Both the position numbers and the translations under genes were made by a program. From Pinirhizobacter soli (GTDB lineage Bacteria; Pseudomonadota; Gammaproteobacteria; Xanthomonadales; Rhodanobacteraceae): a stretch of 64,000 nt of DNA. Location of the stretch: positions 372,001 to 436,000 of the forward strand of contig NZ_JADZLQ010000003.1 in NCBI RefSeq assembly GCF_015905305.1, given 5' to 3'. Numbering within the stretch: position 1 is the stretch's first letter; each line of letters begins with the position of its first letter. The notes below the pieces were generated by a model. The model made no database searches. It was not told where the DNA came from and saw only the letters and a list, made by a program, of their open reading frames with translations. Of this stretch, positions 52,401-60,231 are shown in pieces.

Positions 52401-54971
52401 CGTCGTGGTGACGGCACCGTTAGGATCGGTAGTTTGCTCCACCAAGTTCGAGAGGTATTCGTTGGTTGTTACCTGTGTAATTCCAGGCTCGGCCGTAGTG
52501 CGAGCCTGACGCGTGACTCGGCCTAGTACGTCGTACTGAGTGGATGATCCAGCCGATGCGAGTGTTGCATCATTCCACGCCGGGAAACCTGCTCTAGGGT
52601 CAGATTGAAAAATAACCCGTCCTGCCCAATCGTAGTCGATGCGCACCGTGGATGACGGCGAACTGGACCCGACGACGAATTTATCAACGAGAATCGGACG
52701 CATGTGAACATCGAGGTAGGAAACGGTACTGCTTTGGCCGCGACTTTCGGTTCGTACCCAATGGTTAGCTGGAATCCCCCGTTCGGCTGCAACGGAAAAC
52801 GAAGAAGTACTTACGTCATCCGCCCAGGCCTGAGCGGATGCGGGGTATATCACGCGGCTTAGGTTGCCCAAGTCATCATACGACAGGGAGACGGTGTTGG
52901 ATTCTGGGTCGGTCGCGCTGGATAGGCGGCCTAGATCATCAACTGCGGATGTTGCATGTCCTCCATCCGGGTAAGTCACGCTGAGCGGCTTTCCGTCCTT
53001 CCATGCAGTCCCATAGGTCGTGGAGTGAAGGCCATCAGACATCGTTGCGAGCGTGCCGTCAGCGTTGTACGTAAACGATTGACGCAACTTTCCATAGGCA
53101 TATCGATTGGTGGGAGCTCCGGTCGCCGCGCTGTAATCAACACGGTCTGTCTCAGTTCCGTTGACTGAAGTAGAGGCAACCTGGCCGATTAGCCATAGGT
53201 TCTTGTTATCTACGTAACTCGTTGCGTCGGTCCGCGTGAAACTCGCGGAGTTTGATTTCACTACCGATAGCGGGCGCGCCATGGCATCGAATGATTGCGC
53301 CACCCACTGGAACGTGGTCTGGTCTTGCGTCAGCGTAACGGTTGATACAGGCGCGAATGCCTGCCCTTCCTTATCACAGCGATTACAGGGCGATTTCCCG
53401 ATAGTTGCCGGATAGGGCTGTCCCGTCGGACTCTGGTAAGTAATTACCTGACTGCGTTTGGTGCCGGAAGCGTCTCCAACGTCGACTTCGAGATCCATGC
53501 CTTCGTTAACGTTGTACTGATTGCTGACTATATGGCTTTCCCAGCTTCCGTCCGGATTTGTGACCTTGATCGTCCTGGTAACTGGGCAACCAGACGCATC
53601 ACAGGTCGCTTTCCAGCTCGCGTTTGCCGGGCCATAGTCATAGTTCCATATTTGAGATGACGACAGACCAGCGCCGTCGATCTGCTTCTTATCTAGCGAT
53701 ACTGCGTCTATGACATTAAATTCGGTCGCGTAGGAATCGCCGCCTACCAAGTAGCTGCAGTTCATGGGGACGTTCGATCGCCCGTGTCTACGCCCGGTGA
53801 ATGTGAATGTACCTACCGCACCCGAAGGATGGTGTATTACGGCTGTTGGAGATCCCGAGGCAAACGACGGTGGGTCCGCGCAGTCCGAGTGAAGCGAGTA
53901 CCCGCTTATGGCGTTGTGAAGAGTCGTGAAATCATAGGTCCACGAATGAGCCAAATCCGGCAGCGTGACCGTCGACAGTGCGTTCTGAGCGCCATAGCTG
54001 TATGTCCACTGCTTTCCGCCCGCGGTTACCGTACTTACTCTCCCCGATGTGTCGTACGCGAGACTTATGGTTCTCCCATCACTTGACGCAATCGTCGTTA
54101 GATGCCAAGGGTTTGCAGCGTCATATGAGTAATTGACGTAGTTTCCGAAGCGATCTTCTATGTGTGTAGGAAGAATCCATTCTTCGTTGCGATTGAGCGT
54201 GGAGTTGCATCCTCCCGTGCAGACAGAATAGGGCTTGCTCAGAGCGGTATACGCTCGCTTTACGAACCAGTTGAAGGTGTACTTGATTCCATCCGGGCCG
54301 TGAACGAGAAATGCCTCGCCAGGAACTCCATTCGCCGTGCTGGGCAAACACGAGACCGTGTATTGGTCAGGTGTGACCCAATATGTGCTGTTTCCATCTG
54401 TCGGCCGATTTCCATTGGCCGGGTCGATAACCATAAGCTTCTTATCCCCTTCTCCGGGGATGTAGAGGCTGTTACCGAACCAGTACTCCGCCGACGAGAA
54501 GGGGTACGCCGGCGTACCATTGGCAATTGGCGGCGTACCGAGCAGGTAGTTGCTGGGATCTACGGAACATCGATTGTTGGGTGCCCCGCTTGTGCTAACC
54601 GTCCAGCCGCTTGCGGTTCCCATGTCGGCAAATACGCCGTGCAGGTGTGGGATCTCCAAATCCCAGTCACCAAAAACTCGTGGTGCGAACAGTGAGAGGT
54701 TGTGCCCTTCATCATGCACGACGTATCGCCGACCTACTTCAACTGGTAACGCATTGTTGCCTGGAATACTTACATCGATGTTCTTAAACTCCGTTTCCCC
54801 GGTGTAGAGGGTCACGGACTCTCCAAACAGGTCATTTCCTAAGGCTGCCGGGCGGTCCCCGGGCTGCACCAGTACGCCTGCGTCTCGCCCAACGGGGGTC
54901 GACTGTGCAAGGCAATTTGCAGCCGACGAAATGAGTCCCATCGCTAGGAATGACAAGAGATAGCGGCGCAT
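49491..54971 (-). CDS. giant secreted YD-repeat protein with six FN3-like repeats
   Basis: The product is 1826 aa with a signal peptide (RRYLLSFLAMGLISSAANCL, about 1-25). Residues about 230-1290 are RHS/YD repeats (such as VSLSYDDLGNLSRVIYP and YTYDGMNRLHQVAAPP) up to the core entry point YIYLGSRLIARDE. There the expected core is missing; instead six FN3-like modules of about 88 aa follow, most ending in Ala-Cys-Asn-x-x-Gly-Cys. The next gene supplies a separate RHS core. It is plausibly a cell-surface shell or adhesin. GAGGGAA supports the start. Confidence 0.85.
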   Translation of the reverse strand: MRRYLLSFLAMGLISSAANCLAQSTPVGRDAGVLVQPGDRPAALGNDLFGESVTLYTGETEFKNIDVSIPGNNALPVEVGRRYVVHDEGHNLSLFAPRVFGDWDLEIPHLHGVFADMGTASGWTVSTSGAPNNRCSVDPSNYLLGTPPIANGTPAYPFSSAEYWFGNSLYIPGEGDKKLMVIDPANGNRPTDGNSTYWVTPDQYTVSCLPSTANGVPGEAFLVHGPDGIKYTFNWFVKRAYTALSKPYSVCTGGCNSTLNRNEEWILPTHIEDRFGNYVNYSYDAANPWHLTTIASSDGRTISLAYDTSGRVSTVTAGGKQWTYSYGAQNALSTVTLPDLAHSWTYDFTTLHNAISGYSLHSDCADPPSFASGSPTAVIHHPSGAVGTFTFTGRRHGRSNVPMNCSYLVGGDSYATEFNVIDAVSLDKKQIDGAGLSSSQIWNYDYGPANASWKATCDASGCPVTRTIKVTNPDGSWESHIVSNQYNVNEGMDLEVDVGDASGTKRSQVITYQSPTGQPYPATIGKSPCNRCDKEGQAFAPVSTVTLTQDQTTFQWVAQSFDAMARPLSVVKSNSASFTRTDATSYVDNKNLWLIGQVASTSVNGTETDRVDYSAATGAPTNRYAYGKLRQSFTYNADGTLATMSDGLHSTTYGTAWKDGKPLSVTYPDGGHATSAVDDLGRLSSATDPESNTVSLSYDDLGNLSRVIYPASAQAWADDVSTSSFSVAAERGIPANHWVRTESRGQSSTVSYLDVHMRPILVDKFVVGSSSPSSTVRIDYDWAGRVIFQSDPRAGFPAWNDATLASAGSSTQYDVLGRVTRQARTTAEPGITQVTTNEYLSNLVEQTTDPNGAVTTTTYQAFDEPDDRKSKSVSAPDGVIHEITLDIWGFAHDIHQYGTYNGVSADVTRHLYYDSNYQLCRSVDPESGSTFYGYDAAGNVAWLARGGSPGTGCLSSEPAGATDYTYDGMNRLHQVAAPPGTQSSTYLYSPAGHMTQADSGATHWSASYNSLGEISTEALQIDGQQAWQVGYRYTPAGGLNYLDYPNQTSVYYAADDLGRPTQVGAYASAVHYFPDGTLSDFTYGNGELYTQEQNERLLLKNFTYGSGTTLEISEDYAYDNVGNTLSVIDRVGTARSRTFHYDELGRLKDAQSPGSWSEAFVYDPVNNIVSRSGALGAVTFTYGADNLLHSTSAGGSYTYDPLGNVTTRGGTTLSFDKKNQLISLGASETYQYDAFGHRVSKTLTGGSAEYYFYTSNGTLLYQFNAGQSTSIDYIYLGSRLIARDENPQLGAPASLTFDANPNNGSFTATWPGVPTATTYTLQESTDQLNWSSVSSGAALTASIAGKQGGTYFYRVQACTSSACGPFTSSIGVGVRPTLPTVTAPTGTINGTYNVSWSTPVTATSFDVQEKLGNGAWTTIAAGTPATSISRPGTTSGTYSYQVSANSAYGTRGWSAVSTVTVDTTYGVLPTGPATFAVPATSADGSAVLSWSSATLATTYTVEQSSNGGSTWSQVYSGASTSFSLSGLGDGTYQFHVKACNTYGCQGWVAGNSSLTVTHPPTSGPTLSVPSTSANGIYSVSWSTVPLAASYALSEQVNGGAWTVLQTSAALSRPISGKPNGAYAYRVQACNAGGCGPFSGTGTVTVLLPPGAPASISAPGSSTGTVGVTWSGAATASYYNLYQQLNGGGYSLAYQGGATSASPVESSSGSYVFSVQACNASGCSGLTASAAVSVLLVPGVPAIPSISQNTSNHKVTVLVGCSSVAGATSYNTEETLPNATTPQPITNICGYNNFVYGTGIVKFRERACNASGCSAWSGYAQIYVNSN

Positions 54972-55813
54972 AAGTTCCCTCTTTGAGCCAGAAGAATGTG
55001 TCTTGAATTCGGCGCGCGAACGCTATCTGGCGAGTGCCGCAATGTCGCAGGAAAACGTCGCCCAACGGACGTACGAGTCCCTTCCAACTCAGATAAGTGG
55101 ATGCGGATCGCAGGTCTTGGTTGCCCCTGAAGCGGACGCTAACGTAGGACCGCTTCTGAACGCAATAGGATTTAGGTAAAGGACAATCACGGCGAAGTTG
55201 TAGGAAAACTCCTACGCCGCAAGTTCTTGCGGTAGCGATCGCCATTGACTCGGCCGGTTGGCGCTTGAACTCATCTTGCTTTTGAGAACCGCGAGGTTTT
55301 CGATCTACCGCAATGCAACGGCGCCGCGCGGCCCGGCATTGTTCCGTTGTAGAACCCTGATGCGACCCAGCGTTTTATATCTAACTGGACGAATGAAGTA
55401 TCCATTGCTGAAGCTCACTATTTTGCCAGGTCGATCCATTTCATTTCCCATTGGGCACGGAAACGTCGCGCTCCTAGCAATTGGGCAAATCCACTCACAT
55501 CGTGGCTTACGGTCGAGCAGCCTGCGCTACCCCCATCCCCCACGATTCGCTCTCGTTCCGTCTGACTTTCCACGTAGGCCTTTGCCGCTTCGTATGCAGG
55601 GGAATGCCTACATTAATACGCGACACCAACCCTATGGCTTTGTTTCATCTTGCGTTGAACCCGGTTCGAAACCGGTAGTAAGGATCAGAACGCCAGATCA
55701 GCGAAAACATAGCCCTAAAGTTTCCCCATGGGCCGCCGTTACGTGTCGGTATTTCGCTCTGTACCCGCTTTAGACGGAATGCCCTGAACGCACTCAACTA
55801 TGGAGATTTGCTC
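54972..55813. other. 842-bp stretch without a convincing gene
   Basis: The promoter of the giant gene should lie in the left part. GTAGGA-AAAC-TCCTAC (55201-55216) is a perfect 6-bp inverted repeat that may be an operator. A 171-codon frame at 55258-55773 has an arbitrary-looking composition and I do not support it. CCGGTTCGAAACCGG near 55663 forms a hairpin of unknown role. Confidence 0.55.
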
Positions 55814-56320
55814 GTGAGAGGAGACACCACCGTAACCCTGGTCCCCGTTACCTGGTACTACGCAGGTCGGGCGTTGCTCTATCTGATTTTGCTTATGGCG
55901 CCCGTCGCCGTTACCGGCTGGATTGCCGATCTCTTTCCGGCCTCGGTACACCCCGTATCGGAGTTTTTCGGTGGGGTCCTTGTCATGCCACTGCTTTATT
56001 GGGGCCTGTACGAGACGCTCCGTCGCATGGGCGCCAGGTCGCAAAGTTTTATCTACCTGCTGGTTCTTATGTTCCTCGTTATGACGGTCACACAGATTCA
56101 CTCCGGCGCCACAGGTGGTGGCTGGCAGCATTGGATATCCGGCCTGATGATGCTTGCCTATGCGTCTGGTTTCGCATGGATCGCCTGGCGTGGTTACAAG
56201 GCAAACCAGAACGACGCGCATGCCGTGTATCACGCCGAGACGGAAGAGCAGATCAATATCCATACGCAGGCGATTCTGCGGGCCAAGGAGATTGAGCAGA
56301 GGCAGGGTAGCGGCGGTTGA
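55814..56320 (+). CDS. integral membrane protein, 168 aa
   Basis: GTG at 55814 follows GGAG at eight bases and is preferred over TTG 55808. Four hydrophobic helices are visible (ALLYLILLMAPVAVTGWIA; GGVLVMPLLYWGLYE; FIYLLVLMFLVMTV; GLMMLAYASGFAWIAW) and a polar tail (ETEEQINIHTQAILRAKEIE). Not recognised. Within the island, possibly part of the defence cargo. Confidence 0.72.
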   Translation: MRGDTTVTLVPVTWYYAGRALLYLILLMAPVAVTGWIADLFPASVHPVSEFFGGVLVMPLLYWGLYETLRRMGARSQSFIYLLVLMFLVMTVTQIHSGATGGGWQHWISGLMMLAYASGFAWIAWRGYKANQNDAHAVYHAETEEQINIHTQAILRAKEIEQRQGSGG

Positions 56321-56491
56321 GAGAGGGTGCTGATCGTCGGTCAGGAACCAGCGAATCAAAACGTGGGGCTAGAAACGGGGCGCTGCGTGATGACGCTGGC
56401 GTCCCTACCGTCCCCAGTTGTAAATCCGGGACTTTCGGGACCTGAACTCTTGGCTGCCAGGGCTCGGTCCAGTCCGTCATCGGCAAGGAAA

Positions 56492-57364
56492 CTATAGGTG
56501 GGCGACGCCCGCTGTTACCGCGTGGACGACGCGGTCCAGTGATGCATGAAGTGAGTGTGGGTCCCGCGGCTCCTGGCCCATCAAACGGATATACACGCGC
56601 CTGAAATGATGAGCCAGATCTGCTTGTGTCCATCCGTCTTCGAGCAATCTCTGAATGGCCACCCGACGAAGCCCCGAGGCTGTTAGTGGCGGGGATGCGG
56701 TGCCGGCCTTTAGATGCAGGTTGCCAACGATGGTAGCGATCCGAGATGCGGTGAGTGGTCGATCCGACTGCTTGGGTGTGATGGCGTATATGCCACGAGG
56801 TCCCATCGCTCGAAGCGCTTTCCAGGCATCCTGGATTATCGAAGGAGCCCACGTCCATTCGAATCTCCCGTTGCGGTTAGGCAGTCGAACCCGCAGCGTT
56901 CCGGACATCAGGCGCACGTCGCGTGAACACAAACCTGCCAACTCACCTGGCGTGGCTCCCAACCATGTCACCAGCCCGATGATGAACTGCTGGCGAGCGG
57001 AAGCGTAAGACGTCAGCGGCACCGTCGGGACTGATAGATCGGACGGCGGACATCCCCTGACGTCGTCGGGCGACTGAGGGGGTCGCCATCGCCGAATCGC
57101 CATCGCTGCAGTAGCGGTGGCCCGGTCCTCAGTCGCCAGCCAGAGGACAAATGCCGCCAGAATACGTCGGGCTTGGTTCAACGAGGACGGTTTCAGGGGT
57201 TGTCGGATGCCAAGTAGGACAAGCAGTTCCATGTTGTTCGACGCTAACGCCTCGAGGTAACGCGTGAGCGCTGGGGGAGCGCGCCCGGCTCCATGGTCAT
57301 GACTGATGAGAGCAATGCCTTCAGCGGACTCGCTGCCTACCATGATCACTATGTGGTCTGTCAC
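56492..57364 (-). CDS. degenerate tyrosine-recombinase-like protein
   Basis: Up to 290 aa. A SAM-like N-domain (PALTRYLEALAS; LNQARRILAAFVLWLATEDR) and an integrase-like C-domain (VTWLGATPGELAGLCSRDVR; LTASGLRRVAIQRLLEDGW) are visible. The first catalytic arginine seems replaced (GATPGE where GxRxxE is expected) and the HxxR histidine is also absent, so activity is doubtful. The first 25 residues run antisense through the IS1595 fragment, so the true start may be lost or lie further in. Confidence 0.55.
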   Translation of the reverse strand: MTDHIVIMVGSESAEGIALISHDHGAGRAPPALTRYLEALASNNMELLVLLGIRQPLKPSSLNQARRILAAFVLWLATEDRATATAAMAIRRWRPPQSPDDVRGCPPSDLSVPTVPLTSYASARQQFIIGLVTWLGATPGELAGLCSRDVRLMSGTLRVRLPNRNGRFEWTWAPSIIQDAWKALRAMGPRGIYAITPKQSDRPLTASRIATIVGNLHLKAGTASPPLTASGLRRVAIQRLLEDGWTQADLAHHFRRVYIRLMGQEPRDPHSLHASLDRVVHAVTAGVAHL

Positions 57365-57673
57365 GCCCGGGAGATGTGCACGTCAGAGGGCGTGAACAAC
57401 AACATGTCCGAGACCTTCAACAGCCGCATGCGTCGTGCTGAATACGGGGTGCACCACGGTTATCGCCCTAAGTACCTCCAGGACCGCGCCTCGGAGAGTG
57501 CCTGGCGTGAGAACTGGCGGCGCGCCTCGCAGCGCGAGCGTGTCGAGGAGATTCTCAAGATCTGGCTGACTTCGCCGCATTCGAAGTGGTGGCGCGGCTA
57601 TTGGCAGGGTAATCATCGCGACGGTGAGCTGACGCTGGACTACTTCGTGAAGCGCCAGAAGCGTGCCTTGTAG
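57293..57673 (+). pseudogene. IS1595-family (ISXO2-like) transposase, C-terminal remnant
   Basis: The 126 codons read TDESNAFSGLAAYHDHYVVC, NNNMSETFNSRMRRAEYGVH and YLQDRASESAWRENWRR, the last third of an ISXO2/IS1595 DDE transposase including the NxxSE block. The zinc and first catalytic parts are missing upstream, where the sequence changes abruptly into the recombinase gene. It cannot move the island by itself. Confidence 0.8.
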
Positions 57674-57702
57674 AACGCGGCCTGGAGGCGGAAACCTACG
57701 TC

Positions 57703-57742
57703 GGCTTCATTCCGGTAACTATGTAATAAACGGAACGAAGCC
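57703..57742. repeat. 12-bp inverted repeat after the IS remnant
   Basis: GGCTTCATTCCG (57703-57714) faces CGGAACGAAGCC (57731-57742), 11 of 12 matching, 30 bp after the transposase stop. It may be the end of the IS or a transcription terminator. Confidence 0.55.
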
Positions 57743-57768
57743 ACTTTCGTAGGACGGGGGTCGGTACA

Positions 57769-57796
57769 GGGGTGGGCGAGAAGTCTCGCCTACCCC
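57769..57796. repeat. 13-bp-stem hairpin upstream of the Abi gene
   Basis: GGGGTGGGCGAGA and TCTCGCCTACCCC (one G-T pair) form a strong hairpin. No T-run follows. It could insulate the Abi gene from readthrough; the remaining bases of 57674-57951 show no gene. Confidence 0.5.
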
Positions 57797-57951
57797 CGAA
57801 ACCGAAGTCGAAGAGGCAACGCAAACTTATAGGGGCCTCTTTCCTTCGGCGTGGCTGGGCTTTGAGCGCAACCCCGGACGAGGAGTCTCACGTTCCGCTT
57901 GGGGAGTCCCTATCATCGGCACATTGACTGCCGGCGGCGACGAGGTGAGCA

Positions 57952-59202
57952 ATGGACGCAAAGGGCTTGGATGCGGTTTTAGGGACAGTCCACGATTTGC
58001 TGATTGCGGAAGATATGAACGAGGCCGCGCAGCTGGTGCGAGCCTTCCCAGCGCGAGCCGAGCAGACGGGTTACGACAACTGGAACGGCGGGACTGAGCT
58101 TTGGGAGGTCTACTTCGATGTCCCGCCCGTCGACTACTCACGCCTTGGGGCTCGGCGTAGCCAGATCGAAGAGCAGATCACAGCAAGACTAAAGGTTGTC
58201 CTGGAGTCCGAAACGCAGGATTGGTACTCGGCAAAGATCGTTCCCCTAGTGACTCATTCAAAGGATTGGCGTGCCGAGAGCTCGAACCTTCCAAGAGAGG
58301 TCCGGGTAAACATTATTGACGGGTTGCGCCTGGAGAACGTGCACTGGCAGGGGCGGTTGGACGATGTCGAATTTCTGAATCGGCTCTACGACCTTCAGAA
58401 GCTTCCTTCGCACGACATCCGATTCCCGGACGCGGCCGGAGACATCTGGCAGCACTGTATAAACAACGATGACTGGGATACCTACTGGGTATTTTCTGAT
58501 GAGAGATTCGGGCTGGCTGATGGATCGGCGGACACGTTTCTTCGGTTCCTTTGTGAGACGGTCCACCCAGTAGTCCGCCCCGAACGTGACCAGGCGATCA
58601 AGATAGTCTCCCACTACAACGATCAGCTGAAGCCGATTGGTTGGGAAATCCTCGAGGAGGAACGAATCGGTGGGCGCCCTAGGTTCGCGTATCGTCAACT
58701 CGATCAACACGGAAAGCGAGCAGTATCACGCGCTCGCACGGTCGCCGATGCACTAGACGCGGGTTGGATGGCCAAGGCTATCGAGCGAATGGAGCGTGCG
58801 ATTGACACTGATCCGGAACTAGCCATCGGAACTGCGAAGGAATTAGTTGAATCTTGCTGCAAGACTATTTTGACTAAGCGCAAAGCCGAATTTTCGAGGG
58901 GCGCCGACATTAACGACCTCACGAAGTTACTGGTGAAAGAGCTCAAACTTGTCCCAGAGGACGTCTCGGACCAAGTCAGAGGCGCAGAGAATATTCGCCT
59001 TATTCTGCGAAACCTCACCCAACTTACCCATAACTTGGCGCAGCTACGTGGCCTCTACGGCACGGGCCATGGCAAGGATGGACAGCATCGTGGTCTCCAG
59101 GCCCGGCACGCTCGGCTGGCGGTGGCTTCCGCAGTGGCATTCATCGACTTTGCTGCAGATACATATCGACACCGGGAGGAACTGATGGTGCCGATGGTGT
59201 AA
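57952..59202 (+). CDS. abortive-infection protein, AbiJ-NTD/Abi_C (HEPN-like)
   Basis: The 416-aa product has an N-domain of the AbiJ_NTD3 type (ELWEVYFDVPPVDYSRLGAR) and a C-terminal Abi domain: IGTAKELVESCCKTILTKRK, then RGLYGTGHGKDG near residue 365 and LQARHARLAVASAVAFIDFA. The R..Y(G/N)xGHG pattern is that of HEPN-like Abi_C proteins, many of which cut RNA when phage attack is sensed. GAGGTGAG supports the ATG. It stands alone within the island, so it is a candidate single-gene defence system. Confidence 0.8.
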   Translation: MDAKGLDAVLGTVHDLLIAEDMNEAAQLVRAFPARAEQTGYDNWNGGTELWEVYFDVPPVDYSRLGARRSQIEEQITARLKVVLESETQDWYSAKIVPLVTHSKDWRAESSNLPREVRVNIIDGLRLENVHWQGRLDDVEFLNRLYDLQKLPSHDIRFPDAAGDIWQHCINNDDWDTYWVFSDERFGLADGSADTFLRFLCETVHPVVRPERDQAIKIVSHYNDQLKPIGWEILEEERIGGRPRFAYRQLDQHGKRAVSRARTVADALDAGWMAKAIERMERAIDTDPELAIGTAKELVESCCKTILTKRKAEFSRGADINDLTKLLVKELKLVPEDVSDQVRGAENIRLILRNLTQLTHNLAQLRGLYGTGHGKDGQHRGLQARHARLAVASAVAFIDFAADTYRHREELMVPMV

Positions 59203-59236
59203 TCGCCAGATTGGTGCCGGGAAAAAAGGGATCATA

Positions 59237-59299
59237 GTGACGCAACTAGAGCTGTTACTCATCGAGTCTGCCAAACGTTCCGCCGGGGGCGGCGCTTGA
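59237..59299 (+). repeat. peptide-like repeat, copy 1 (TQLELLLIES)
   Basis: A GTG-started 20-codon frame reads MTQLELLLIESAKRSAGGGA. A related stretch at 59651-59701 reads MQFELLLVES. It may be a leftover of the 3' end of another copy of the right-end gene, since the second copy overlaps that gene antisense. Confidence 0.45.
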
Positions 59300-59383
59300 A
59301 AAGGTGGGTGGTCTCGCGGTCGACTACCATCCATTAGCGGCTCCTGTTCCACTGGACCCACCCGAGGTTGACGGAGAGGTTAG

Positions 59384-59644
59384 ATGAATTTCTGGGACGT
59401 CCACAGCTGGGGTTTCATCGTCGCCATGTGCATCTTTCCGCGCTTAACGTTGCTGTTCAGCAGCGTCGTCAGCGGCGGCGTCCTCTGGTGGCTAGGTTGG
59501 TTGATCGCTCCTCGGCTCATGGTCGCAATCCTCGCGACTTCGGCCTACTGGGAGACGAACCCGGTGCTGGTCTCGGTGACTTGGCTCTGGGCGCTGATAG
59601 GCGAGGGCTTGGAAAAGGGGACGGTCGCCAATGCGAGGGACTAG
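59384..59644 (+). CDS. small membrane protein, 86 aa
   Basis: GGAGAGG precedes the ATG. It has about two helices (FIVAMCIFPRLTLLF; GGVLWWLGWLIAPRLMVAIL) and several tryptophans. This type of small protein is widespread and unassigned. It meets the convergent right-end gene with a four-base overlap. Confidence 0.68.
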   Translation: MNFWDVHSWGFIVAMCIFPRLTLLFSSVVSGGVLWWLGWLIAPRLMVAILATSAYWETNPVLVSVTWLWALIGEGLEKGTVANARD

Positions 59645-60165
59645 GGCGTCGTGGCCATGCAATTTGAGCTATTGCTCGTTGAATCGCTAAGTCTCCAATA
59701 GGCGACGAAGGATCTACCTAGCAAGTCTCTCTGGCTGCTATCCCAATGTCTTTCGATAATCCCGCGAGTGAATAAATATCGCAGTCTTCCTCGGACAATA
59801 CGCCTAACCTTAACGACGTCAGTGGCCCTTGGTGAAAGGCTGGACACCACGACGTTCGCGAGTTCGACTGTGCTGCACGGCCTCGGAGACTCCCTCCTAA
59901 GATGTGTAAGAACACTTCGCGTCAGTTGGCCATAGCGAAGGAGTGGGGCGTTGTAATGAGGCCGGACAGGGACGATGCGATCGGGCTCGACTTTGATCTC
60001 ATGTAGTCCAAGCACCTCATCTAACGCATCAAGAGTCTGCCTGTGCTTCGAGATCATGTCCTCAATGGTCAATATCTCCTTCTTAAGTGCCTCAAGCTGA
60101 AGCTGAAGCCGCCTGGTAAATCGATGTAATCGAACAAATTTCTGCAGTTGGTATCGGCGTTTCAT
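59641..60165 (-). CDS. coiled-coil/winged-helix protein at right end of island
   Basis: The product is 174 aa and reads inward from the right terminal repeat, with AAGGACT as ribosome-binding site. Residues 10-55 are a coiled coil (RRLQLQLEALKKEILTIEDM), followed by RPHYNAPLLRYGQLTRSVLT and a winged-helix-like end (VKVRRIVRGRLRYLFTRGII). It matches the layout of the left-end protein, with weak residue similarity. Likely acts on the element ends. Confidence 0.75.
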   Translation of the reverse strand: MKRRYQLQKFVRLHRFTRRLQLQLEALKKEILTIEDMISKHRQTLDALDEVLGLHEIKVEPDRIVPVRPHYNAPLLRYGQLTRSVLTHLRRESPRPCSTVELANVVVSSLSPRATDVVKVRRIVRGRLRYLFTRGIIERHWDSSQRDLLGRSFVAYWRLSDSTSNSSNCMATTP

Positions 60166-60198
60166 AGTCCTTACGATATCGATGGTCGACGACCGTGG

Positions 60199-60225
60199 CT
60201 TGGGGCCGCTGCTACCACATAGCGC
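60199..60225 (-). repeat. right terminal inverted repeat of the island
   Basis: Complement of the left repeat with one mismatch; followed by the second GGCATC at 60226-60231. Confidence 0.92.
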
Positions 60226-60231
60226 GGCATC

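Larger units (their letters stand above)
46969..60225. mobile_element. 13.3-kb transposon-like island with terminal inverted repeats and defence/toxin cargo
   Basis: Left end 46969-46995 starts GCGCTATGTGGTAGCAGC; the right end 60199-60225 is its reverse complement with 26 of 27 bases matching. GGCATC flanks both ends. Deleting the element with one GGCATC rejoins an HD-GYP/LuxR gene in frame (GLIHGI + GRAAVPN). Cargo: coiled-coil/winged-helix genes 32-33 bp inside each end, RHS toxin, its immunity candidate, giant YD/FN3 protein, Abi gene, degenerate tyrosine recombinase and an IS1595 remnant. No intact known transposase is evident, so it is non-autonomous or uses unrecognised machinery. Confidence 0.88.

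Noticed and set aside
55258-55773. 171-codon frame in the long gap upstream of the giant YD gene
   Set aside because: Irregular composition with many Pro/Arg/Ser and no ribosome-binding site or family resemblance.
57293-57673. IS1595 transposase as the enzyme that moved the island
   Set aside because: Only its C-terminal third remains, and the 27-bp ends of the island do not coincide with the fragment's borders.
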